Assembly (NCBI RefSeq): GCF_900117445.1
Contig: NZ_FPEJ01000005.1
Coordinates: 1 to 64,000 of the forward strand
Length of the DNA stretch: 64,000 nucleotides
Direction of reading: 5' to 3'
Source: Hyphomicrobium sp. NDB2Meth4
GTDB taxonomy: Bacteria > Pseudomonadota > Alphaproteobacteria > Rhizobiales > Hyphomicrobiaceae
The notes below the pieces were generated by a model. The model saw nothing but the letters and a program-made list of their open reading frames with translations, was not told where the DNA came from and did not search any database. Position numbers and translations under genes: made by a program. Positions 53,444 through 60,933 of this stretch are shown here, piece after piece; within the stretch, counting starts at the first letter, position 1, and each line of letters begins with the position of its first letter.

Positions 53444-53559
53444 TTGTTGGTCCAGCACCTCGTAACCATGTTCGGCAGCCCTCCGGCGCTCTTAAGACGC
53501 GAGAAACCCCATGCCTGCGAGCATTTCGGCCCAGGGTCTCGCGTCGTCAGGGTTTGCTC

Positions 53560-53859
53560 GTGTTCTCCATCATCGCCACCGCTGCCAATGGAATGGCTAC
53601 CCAGGCCCAGCGAATCGAGGCCGTGGCGCAGGACATCGCCGCGATCGGCACGACAGCAACGCCAAACGAGCCTGAACCGCAGGGCGGCCCCGTCCGCATC
53701 GGCGCCCTCCCCCTCGGTGACGCCACCCAGAGCATCGTCACGCTCGTGGAGGCCGAGCAGGCCTACAAGATGAACGCCCTCGTCCTGGCGACCGCCGTAG
53801 GCATGATCGACACCCTCCTCGACGTCGTTCAGCCCGCTGGCTACGACCGTCGCCGCTGA
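53560..53859 (+). CDS. small flagellar basal-body rod/hook-like protein
   Basis: A 99-residue protein. FSIIATAANGMATQAQRIEAVAQDIAAIGT at its start (in pieces) and the ending LVEAEQAYKMNALVLATAVGMIDTLLDVVQ match the two terminal helices of FlgB/FlgC-type rod proteins. The middle that makes up most of FlgC is absent (full proteins are 130-140 residues). No ATG is present at the beginning; a GTG at 53560 with CAGGG seven bases ahead is the best start. It is beside recA and away from any flagellar cluster, although fliO occurs at 60.5 kb. It may be a chaperone-like or orphan rod protein. Confidence 0.7.
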   Translation: MFSIIATAANGMATQAQRIEAVAQDIAAIGTTATPNEPEPQGGPVRIGALPLGDATQSIVTLVEAEQAYKMNALVLATAVGMIDTLLDVVQPAGYDRRR

Positions 53860-53988
53860 TCGTCCTCTACCGCCCGAGAAACAAAGCGAAATCTTTCCGG
53901 TGTGCATGGTGGCCAATTGGCCGCAAGCGTACGGCTGCAGGCACGCTAGACTGGGCCATCATTGGGATGAGCCGATTCGCGAGCCGAG

Positions 53989-55053
53989 ATGGCCGACATC
54001 GCGACAGTGGCGGAGCAACTGGCGGCTGAGAAGACGCTGGCCGAGACGCCTGCAGCCGAGTCCGGGAACGAGCCCGAGGACGGGAAGGCTGCGCCCGAGG
54101 TGGTGGCAGACGCCGACGCTAACGACGCCAAGCCAGAAGCAGTTGACGAAGCCACGCTCATTGGCGCGCTCAACGCCGACGAGCGTATCCGCGCCGGCTC
54201 CGAACGTGGCGAGCGCACGCTTTGGGTCAGCGCCGTCTTCGTCACCTTCCTGTATGCATCGCTGATTGCCGCGCAGGTGATGAACCTCGGCGGGCTCTCC
54301 GCCATCGAGCATGAACTCCAGCAGCAGCAGCGCGAGCGCGAGCGTATGGGCCAGGGCGCCGACACCGTCAGCGTCGAGATCGTCCCCGAGCCCGACTTCA
54401 ACGCCAAGACGCAGAAGTGGCAGGAAGGCGCCAACGGCCCACCGACGCCAGCGCCGCCACAGCCCCAGCAGCAGGCTGCCCTGCCCCAGCAGCAGGTCGA
54501 GGAGCAGCCGCAGCAACAACCGGAAGAGCAAAAGCCCGAGGAAGAGAAGGCTGAACCGGAAAAGCCGCAGGAAAAGGAACCCGAAAAGGAAGCCGAGAAA
54601 GAACACGACGGTGGCCAGCCGACGCTACCGAGCTTAGAGGCCCTGCTCGACGCCGCCGCCAACGATCTCTCCGAGCAAGTGAAGGCACACTACGATCGCA
54701 AACCGCGCCGTCCGCAACGCCAGCAGCAGCAACAGCAGGCCATGGTATCCGGCGGCGGCATGAAGGTGCGCGGCGTCGGCGCCGGCGGCAAATCGGACGA
54801 GTTCACCAAGAGCGTCATCGACGCGCTCGTGAAGACACGGCCCGGGCCAGTGGCGCTGTGGGGCCGCGTGCTCGTCACTTTCCAGATCACCCAGCAGGGC
54901 GATCTGCTCTACGTGCGCGTGCTCCATTCCAGCGGCAACAAGGCGATGGATGATGCAGCGGTCAACGCCATCCACCGCGCCAAGTTCGTCAAGCCTCCCC
55001 CGGGTCTCTCACCTGAAGCGCGCACCTACATCATCGACTACGTCTTCGGCTGA
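53989..55053 (+). CDS. TonB-like energy transducer
   Basis: A 354-residue inner-membrane protein. A long acidic cytoplasmic N-terminus (about 75 residues) precedes the single membrane span TLWVSAVFVTFLYASLIAAQVM. The periplasmic part is Pro/Gln/Glu-rich (about 150-215), then a charged region, QRQQQQQQ, and a C-terminal TonB/TolA-type domain GRVLVTFQITQQGDLLYVRVLHSSG to AIHRAKFVKPPPGL. Such proteins carry proton-motive force to outer-membrane receptors. Neither exbB nor exbD is adjacent. The two downstream genes encode outer-membrane proteins. Confidence 0.88.
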   Translation: MADIATVAEQLAAEKTLAETPAAESGNEPEDGKAAPEVVADADANDAKPEAVDEATLIGALNADERIRAGSERGERTLWVSAVFVTFLYASLIAAQVMNLGGLSAIEHELQQQQRERERMGQGADTVSVEIVPEPDFNAKTQKWQEGANGPPTPAPPQPQQQAALPQQQVEEQPQQQPEEQKPEEEKAEPEKPQEKEPEKEAEKEHDGGQPTLPSLEALLDAAANDLSEQVKAHYDRKPRRPQRQQQQQQAMVSGGGMKVRGVGAGGKSDEFTKSVIDALVKTRPGPVALWGRVLVTFQITQQGDLLYVRVLHSSGNKAMDDAAVNAIHRAKFVKPPPGLSPEARTYIIDYVFG

Positions 55054-55109
55054 GCGCTAGAATCAAGGCATCTCTTGCGCAGAACCTGCTCTCCGCGCTG
55101 GAGCGTCAC

Positions 55110-55913
55110 GTGCACGGCATTCGGTTCGCCCTCGTCTTCGTGGCACTCGCGGTCACCGCCGCGAAGGCAGATGAACAGCTTTTCGAACTCGCCAAAAAAA
55201 CCGCGAACCCTATCGCCGATCTCGCCACCGTTCCCCTGCTGTACAACTGGGATGGACAGCTCGGAGCAACCCGGGACGGCACCTCGAACTATCTGCGCCT
55301 GGAGCCGGTGCTGCCGCTGCACGTGACGCCTGGCTGGAATGTCATTACCCGCCTTTTCATGCCCATGATCGAGCAAGCAAACGTCACCCCCGACGGCGGT
55401 ACGGACTACGGCCTCTCGGGCGTCAACCTCAGCTTCTTCGCTTCGCCCACCGGCCCCGTCGCCGAAGGTTTGTCGGTCGGTTTGGGCCCGGTCGTCGGAT
55501 TTCCAGCCAGCAACCCGGAACTCGGCTCGCAAAAGTGGAGCTTGGGCCCGACAGCCGCCATCGTATGGCAGCCGCGTGGCCCTTGGACGGTCGGAATTCT
55601 CACGCGCCAGCTCTGGTCGGTCGGCGGCGACATCGATGAGCCGGAGATCAACGAACTCTATCTCCAGCCGTTCCTCAGCTACACGACATCGGATGCCTGG
55701 ACGCTCGGCATCAACAGCGAGGCCTTCTATTATTGGCTCGACGATGAAGCGTCCGTACCCATCAATCTGTCGCTGACCAAGCTCATCCGGCTCGGTGGCG
55801 CAGCGCTCAGCATCGGTCCGGCTGTGCGCTATTGGGTCGAGAACCCGAAGACGGATGCGCAGGGCTGGGGCGCACGCTTCACCGCAACGCTCGTCTTTCC
55901 CGACGATCCATAG
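55110..55913 (+). CDS. outer-membrane transport-like protein (neuromedin U-annotated family)
   Basis: A 267-residue predicted barrel. The signal peptide (FALVFVALAVTAAKA) ends near residue 20. LAKKTANPIADLATVPLLYNWDGQLG, GWNVITRLFMPMI and TDYGLSGVNLSFFASP match a broad family whose members are sometimes mislabelled neuromedin U. Strands such as LSVGLGPVVGFPAS and ARFTATLVFP alternate to the end. The start is a GTG at 55110; no ATG is suitable. It follows the tonB-like gene by 56 bases, so the two may be co-transcribed. Function unknown. Confidence 0.8.
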   Translation: MHGIRFALVFVALAVTAAKADEQLFELAKKTANPIADLATVPLLYNWDGQLGATRDGTSNYLRLEPVLPLHVTPGWNVITRLFMPMIEQANVTPDGGTDYGLSGVNLSFFASPTGPVAEGLSVGLGPVVGFPASNPELGSQKWSLGPTAAIVWQPRGPWTVGILTRQLWSVGGDIDEPEINELYLQPFLSYTTSDAWTLGINSEAFYYWLDDEASVPINLSLTKLIRLGGAALSIGPAVRYWVENPKTDAQGWGARFTATLVFPDDP

Positions 55914-56012
55914 CTTCTCGCTGGATCGCCAGTGGCCCGCGCGCCACAACCGCACGCGGACGAATCAGACAATGTGCGAAGCTTGTGGAAATCCCGCCGA
56001 GGGAGGCTTCGA

Positions 56013-56906
56013 ATGCGCGTGCCGATGTTCATGAGCGTCGCGCTCGCAATCTTCGCCACTGCTGCCCGCGCAGACGGCACTCCGCAATGGTCGGCGCAAA
56101 CCTCACCCATCAAGCCCGGCCCGAGCGGCTGGCATTTCAAGTTCACGCCTTACGCTTGGCTCCCTTGGATCAACGGCGATGCCACCGTCAAAGGCCGTGA
56201 CTTCACTATCAATCAGAACCCGGGCCAAGTCCTGAGCTCGCTCGATTTTGCCTGGATGAGCTACCAGGAGGCGCGTCGCGGCGCGATCACGCTGTTCTCC
56301 GACGTCATGTTCACCAAGAACTCGGACTCCGACAGCTTCGCCCGCTCACATCAGTTCTCGGCTCACGTTGAAGGCTCCGTCGGCGCAGCGCTTTCCGCCG
56401 ACTACAAGCAATGGATTGTCGAATTCGGCGGCATGTACGAGACCAACCGCTGGCGCATGGGCCCGGGCCCCGGCGAAGCTGACACCACTCTCGATCTGCT
56501 TGTTGGCGGTCGCTATTGGCATCAAGAGCTGGACGTCGACCTATCCCTCGATGGCACGCTCGACATACGCAACCTCGTCATCGAGCGCGGCATCGCACTC
56601 GCCCGCTCTGGCGGCGTCGACTGGGTTGACCCGTTCCTGGGAGCGCGCATGGTCTACCAGCACAGCCCCACGGACTCGTTTGTCTTTCGCGGTGACATCG
56701 GCGGCTTCAGCGTCGGCAGCAAGATGACCTGGCAGGCCATCGCCACCTACAATTTCTATCTGGGCTCGCACGCCGCGATCGATTTCGACGGCTATCTCGG
56801 CTACCGCGCACTCTCCGTCAACTACGTGCAGGGCAGCGGCATCGACCGCTACGAATTCGACGTGGTGCAGCAGGGTCCCGTCGTCGGCATCACCGGCAAG
56901 TTCTAG
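56013..56906 (+). CDS. outer-membrane beta-barrel protein
   Basis: A 297-residue predicted barrel. The signal peptide (MFMSVALAIFATAARA) is cut near residue 20. Strands such as WHFKFTPYAWLPWINGD, GAITLFSDVMFTK, WIVEFGGMYETNRWRMG and LLVGGRYWHQELDVDL alternate, and the protein ends with a phenylalanine (GPVVGITGKF), the usual barrel-assembly signal. ATG at 56013 has GAGG upstream; a longer frame to 55932 is not used. It is the third gene in a TonB/OMP run. I do not recognise a specific family. Confidence 0.8.
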   Translation: MRVPMFMSVALAIFATAARADGTPQWSAQTSPIKPGPSGWHFKFTPYAWLPWINGDATVKGRDFTINQNPGQVLSSLDFAWMSYQEARRGAITLFSDVMFTKNSDSDSFARSHQFSAHVEGSVGAALSADYKQWIVEFGGMYETNRWRMGPGPGEADTTLDLLVGGRYWHQELDVDLSLDGTLDIRNLVIERGIALARSGGVDWVDPFLGARMVYQHSPTDSFVFRGDIGGFSVGSKMTWQAIATYNFYLGSHAAIDFDGYLGYRALSVNYVQGSGIDRYEFDVVQQGPVVGITGKF

Positions 56907-56926
56907 CAGCGCGACAGCCGCGAAAT

Positions 56927-57019
56927 GTCATCCTCGGCTTTAAGCCGAGGATCCAGCGAGCAACAGACACCATCAGCGAGATGCGATAGGTGGCTCCTCG
57001 GGACAAGCCCGAGGATGAC
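56927..57019. repeat. palindromic intergenic repeat unit
   Basis: Two hairpins of the same type flank a 30-base spacer: TCCTCGGC...GCCGAGGA (56927-56955) and TCCTCGGG...CCCGAGGA (56990-57019), bounded by GTCAT and ATGAC, so the whole unit is also inverted-symmetric. Similar GTCATCCTCGG elements are common intergenic repeats in Rhizobiales, comparable to enterobacterial BIME. It could act as a terminator or RNA-stability element for the convergent genes. Confidence 0.75.
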
Positions 57020-57132
57020 GACTTAGACGCCGTGGCAGCAATCTTCGATCCTTACAAACTAGGATCGGCTCTACTTCATCGAACCCAGCATCGCAAAACA
57101 ATACCCTCTCAAGCGTCGGCGGTTCACCCCGC

Positions 57133-57594
57133 CTACTCCACCGCCTGCAGCGGCTTCCACGTCGGATCATCGAACTCCTGCGGATAGCGCGCCAGCGCCG
57201 CGTCCGCGCGCTGTAGACCATCCATGGCGCTCAACTGCTCGGTCGGCTTGGCCACCGCGCCAAGCCCCGTCACCACTTCTTCCAGCAGCGCTTTCAACTT
57301 GTCGAGCGCCTCTCCCGAAAGGCTAGTCTTTGCCAATATCTTGTCGGCCTCCACCTTCACCTGCGCCGCAAACCGCTGCGCGTGATCGGGCGGCATCCGC
57401 CGATGCGTCACCAGCGAATGGTTGGTGATGACGAGACTGCGGATCGCCGCCATGCCGCTCTGCACGGCCTCGTCGGTCGGCAACGGCGCGATAGCAAAGC
57501 CCGCGCGCGGCACGATCTTCTCGGCAGCGGAAAGCGCCGGCGTCATGAGGCCGCCCATCAGGGCAAGCACGATCACACGAAGAATGAACGTCAT
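57133..57594 (-). CDS. exported protein of unknown function
   Basis: A 153-residue precursor with signal peptide LRVIVLALMGGLMTPALSAAE cut near residue 23. The mature part is mostly helical: MAAIRSLVITNHSLVTHRRM, HAQRFAAQVKVEADKILAKTSL and LDKLKALLEEVVTGLGAV. No cysteine. The pattern resembles small four-helix periplasmic proteins, such as cytochrome c'-like folds without haem, but this is only a resemblance. It is located between the TonB/OMP run and cckA. Confidence 0.75.
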   Translation of the reverse strand: MTFILRVIVLALMGGLMTPALSAAEKIVPRAGFAIAPLPTDEAVQSGMAAIRSLVITNHSLVTHRRMPPDHAQRFAAQVKVEADKILAKTSLSGEALDKLKALLEEVVTGLGAVAKPTEQLSAMDGLQRADAALARYPQEFDDPTWKPLQAVE

Positions 57595-57709
57595 TGGATA
57601 GGCCTCCCCCTTGGACCGTGACCGCCCCGGACCTTATCAGTCCGGAGCGTAAATCATCGGTCCCATTCAGCACTAGAGCACGTCGCCGTTCCTTGCGACT
57701 CCCAACGCT

Positions 57710-60286
57710 CTAGCGGGCGAGCTCCTCTTTCACCTTCGCGGCAAGCTGCGGCAGCGAGAAAGGCTTCGGCAGGAAGGCGAAGTTCTCGTCACCCAGCGCA
57801 GCCTTGAAAGCGTCGTTGGGGTAGCCCGACACGAAGATGATCTTAATGTCCGGGTTCTTCTTGCGCATCTCTTTCAAGAGCGTCGGTCCGTCCATTTCCG
57901 GCATGACCACGTCGGACACCACGATATCGATCTTGCCCTTGGTCTTCTCGATCACCTCGAGCGCCTCGACGCCGCTGCCGGCTTCCAGCACCTTGTAGCC
58001 CTGACGCTTCAGCGCCCGCGCCGCGAAGTTGCGCACCACCTCTTCGTCTTCGACCAGAAGCACGCGGCCGGTGCCGGTGAGGTCGGCAGCCTTCTGCTCC
58101 TTCTTGCGCTCCTTGACGACGACAACGTCCTCGTCGGCATGGTGCCGCGGCAGGTAGATGCGGAACGTCGTGCCCTTGCCCTCTTCGCTGTCCGGATAGA
58201 TGTAGCCACCCGACTGCTTCACCATGCCGTAGACCGACGCGAGGCCGAGGCCCGTGCCCTTGCCGATCGCCTTGGTGGTGAAGAACGGCTCGAAGATCTT
58301 GTCCATCACCTCGCGGCTCATGCCGTGGCCGGTGTCGCTCACCTCGACCAGCACGTACTCGCCCGGCGTGAACTCGCGGTTCTCGAACTTCTGCGTCTCG
58401 CGCTCGGGAACGTTGCGCGCCTTGATCGTCAGCGTGCCGCCGTCCGGCATCGCATCCTTGGCGTTGGTGATGAGGTTGAACAGCGCCTGCGCGAACTCGT
58501 GCTTGTCAGTCATCACATACCAAAGATCGGGCGACGTCTCGATCCGCAGCTCGCTCTTCTCGCCGAGATAGCGCTTCAGCAGCGAGGACTCATCGCTCAG
58601 CACCTCGCCGAGACTGACGACCTCGTTCTGCAGCGTCTGCTGCCGCGCCAATGCCAGCAGCTTGCGCACCAGCTCGGCTGCGCGGTTGGCACTCGACTTG
58701 ATGTTCATGATGTCTTTGTAGGCGACATCTTTCGGGCGATGCATGGTCAGCAGCATGTCCGAAAAGCCGAGGATAGCGGTGAGCATGTTGTTGAAGTCGT
58801 GCGCGATGCCGCCCGCCAGCTTGCCGACCACTTCCATCTTCTGGCTCTGCGCGAAGCGCGCTTCCAACGCCTTCTGCTCAGTCGCATCCACCACGTAGAG
58901 GATAGCAGCCTCACGCGCGCCACCACTGGCGAACGGGCTCATGTAGACGCGCGTGACGATCTCGCGCTTCCCGCCCGACGTGATATCGATCGGCACATTG
59001 TGCACGCGGCCAGAGATGACCTTCTTCAGGCCCTCTTCCACCGCCGCACGCGTTGTCGTGTCGGCGGCGCGCGCAAGTGCATCAACAGCCGAGACACCTG
59101 TTCCAGCAGCGCCGTCGAGCGCCATCCTGCAGAACGCGGCGTTGGCACTGACGATGCGGCCATCAGATCCGAGCATAGCGATGCCGAAAGGTGCCGACTG
59201 GAAGAAGCGGGCAAAGCGGGCACCCGCTGCATCTCCCTTGAACTCCGCTGCAGCCTCGCCGGCGATGTCGACAACGGCAACCGTCAGGCCACGGCCACTC
59301 GGCACCGTGCGCGCCAGCAGCCGGGCCGGCATCACCCGGCCGTCCTCGCCGGTGAGATCGATATCGATCGTCTGCAGCTCGTCCGGCACGCCGCCCGTCA
59401 GCCGCGACAGCAACTCCGCGCCATCACCGGAAGCGATATCCGCCAGCGTCAGCTGCTGCTCCATGACGTTGCGCGGCGTCCGGCCGATCCAGCGCGCCAG
59501 CGTCGAGTTGACGTGCAGCAGCGATCCATCCGGCCCGACCGAAGCGAGCCCGATCGGCGCGTTGTCGAACTGCGCAAGCTGCACCTCGACACCGGCCACG
59601 CGATCCGATTCGCGGCGGCGCTCCGCCGTGACATCGCTCAGCCGCCAGACCACCAGCCCCGGCGCGTCCAGGTTCAGCGAGTCCGGCACCGGACGAACCG
59701 AGAGTTGCAGGTTGATCCGATTGCGCGTGCCGCCTGCGCCGCGGGTCACGGAGAATTCCTCGAACAGCTCTTCGCCGCGCTCGGCCGCGCGCGTCAGGCG
59801 AAACAGCGCCGCGCTCGCCCCGGCATCGCGTGCCATGAGCTGCTGCAGCGCCGTCAGCGCATCGCGCTCTCCGCCACCGACGATGTCGTCGAATGCGGCG
59901 TTTGTGTACCGCGGCACGCCATCGCGATCGGCGATCATCACGCCAACGTCCATCTCGTCCGTCGCCGCCATGACGACGTCGCCGATGGGCGTGCGCTGAC
60001 CGAAGCGAATGAAACCGGCTGAATAGGCGAAGAGGGCGAATAGCCCAACGGTCGCCAGCGCCACCAGCATGGTGACGAGCACCGGCGTTCCCGCGCCGCT
60101 CGCCACGATGCCGAATGCAATCAGCGCACCGAGGACGACGGCGCCCACGGTCGGCAGGTAACTGCTCAACCCCTGCATCTGCGTGACGGTATCAAATGGA
60201 GCGGACGGCAGATCGATTGCGTCGTGCTCTCGCATGCGCAGGGAAGCTATATGATTCTGACTGGTGGAGGCGTGGGGCGCCGGCAT
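57710..60286 (-). CDS. cckA: hybrid sensor histidine kinase CckA
   Basis: An 858-residue membrane kinase that controls CtrA phosphorylation and the alphaproteobacterial cell cycle. Two membrane segments (about residues 45-90) precede PAS domains (about 110-240, 250-350, 360-480). The H-box [17 protein letters not shown] carries the phospho-His near residue 500. ATPase motifs [19 protein letters not shown] and [23 protein letters not shown] are intact. The receiver domain (about 730-858) has [12 protein letters not shown] with the Asp acceptor, and ends with K in FLPKPFS. Start may be 60286 or 60235. Divergent from fliO. Confidence 0.95.
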   Translation of the reverse strand: MPAPHASTSQNHIASLRMREHDAIDLPSAPFDTVTQMQGLSSYLPTVGAVVLGALIAFGIVASGAGTPVLVTMLVALATVGLFALFAYSAGFIRFGQRTPIGDVVMAATDEMDVGVMIADRDGVPRYTNAAFDDIVGGGERDALTALQQLMARDAGASAALFRLTRAAERGEELFEEFSVTRGAGGTRNRINLQLSVRPVPDSLNLDAPGLVVWRLSDVTAERRRESDRVAGVEVQLAQFDNAPIGLASVGPDGSLLHVNSTLARWIGRTPRNVMEQQLTLADIASGDGAELLSRLTGGVPDELQTIDIDLTGEDGRVMPARLLARTVPSGRGLTVAVVDIAGEAAAEFKGDAAGARFARFFQSAPFGIAMLGSDGRIVSANAAFCRMALDGAAGTGVSAVDALARAADTTTRAAVEEGLKKVISGRVHNVPIDITSGGKREIVTRVYMSPFASGGAREAAILYVVDATEQKALEARFAQSQKMEVVGKLAGGIAHDFNNMLTAILGFSDMLLTMHRPKDVAYKDIMNIKSSANRAAELVRKLLALARQQTLQNEVVSLGEVLSDESSLLKRYLGEKSELRIETSPDLWYVMTDKHEFAQALFNLITNAKDAMPDGGTLTIKARNVPERETQKFENREFTPGEYVLVEVSDTGHGMSREVMDKIFEPFFTTKAIGKGTGLGLASVYGMVKQSGGYIYPDSEEGKGTTFRIYLPRHHADEDVVVVKERKKEQKAADLTGTGRVLLVEDEEVVRNFAARALKRQGYKVLEAGSGVEALEVIEKTKGKIDIVVSDVVMPEMDGPTLLKEMRKKNPDIKIIFVSGYPNDAFKAALGDENFAFLPKPFSLPQLAAKVKEELAR

Positions 60287-60537
60287 GAGCGATGTACTCT
60301 GTACGCATTACACACAAGAAGCTTCGCACCGATATTTACCGCGTCTGACTGGCATCAATGCCCGTATTATGCCCGCGCGGGGCTGTTTCGGTTGCGGCGC
60401 TTTACCCGTCAACAGTTCAATCATTAGGGTTAAAATCGCATAAATTCGCGGCTATACCCGGGAGTGGCGCTGACCGATGCAATGACGCCATTCGAAACTG
60501 CGAACGATCCTCGCACCTTACACCAGCGAAGTGAGAA
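60287..60537. promoter_or_regulatory. cckA-fliO divergent region with possible CtrA site
   Basis: TTAA, seven bases, TAAA at 60430-60444 is one mismatch from the CtrA consensus TTAA-N7-TTAA. It lies about 95 bases upstream of fliO. Flagellar genes are frequent CtrA targets in alphaproteobacteria, which makes it plausible, but short AT-rich motifs arise by chance. The region should also hold the cckA promoter. Confidence 0.35.
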
Positions 60538-60882
60538 ATGACGGAAGTTCTGCTGCGTGTTCTCGTCGTCGCTTTCCTTGCTGCTGCCATTGTTGCGGTG
60601 GCAGTGATCGTGCGAAAAATGATGCGGTCACGCGGTCTCACCTCTCTGCTCGCACCCAAGGCGCAAAAGCGCCTCGAGGTTATCGATCAGGTCACGATCG
60701 ACGCCAAACACAAGCTTGTCCTCATCAGACGCGACAATGTCGAGCATCTGCTCTTGACGGGCGGTCCCGTAGATATCGTGATCGAGACCGGCATTGGCGC
60801 GACACCCGAGGCGGGCGAGACGAAGTCCCCGCCATCGCTCAGGCAACATCCGCCGCATCCGCTCGGCGTCGCTGCCGAGTGA
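60538..60882 (+). CDS. fliO: flagellar biosynthesis protein FliO family
   Basis: A 114-residue protein with one N-terminal membrane segment (LLRVLVVAFLAAAIVAVAVIV) and a FliO-type cytoplasmic domain: LEVIDQVTIDAKHKLVLIRRDNVEHLLLTGGPVDIVIE (in pieces, about residues 40-77). This strand pair with the G-G-P motif is the signature. FliO helps assemble the FliPQR export gate. It is isolated from fliP in this window, divergent from cckA and 51 bases ahead of the MscS gene. C-terminus Pro/His-rich. Confidence 0.85.
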   Translation: MTEVLLRVLVVAFLAAAIVAVAVIVRKMMRSRGLTSLLAPKAQKRLEVIDQVTIDAKHKLVLIRRDNVEHLLLTGGPVDIVIETGIGATPEAGETKSPPSLRQHPPHPLGVAAE

Positions 60883-60933
60883 CGACCGGCCAAACCACGG
60901 CCATTTGATCTGTTTTCGCGCCGGAGGCCCCTG

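Noticed and set aside
58139-60022. A 627-codon plus-strand frame
   Set aside because: Antisense to cckA; composition is that of a codon-bias shadow.
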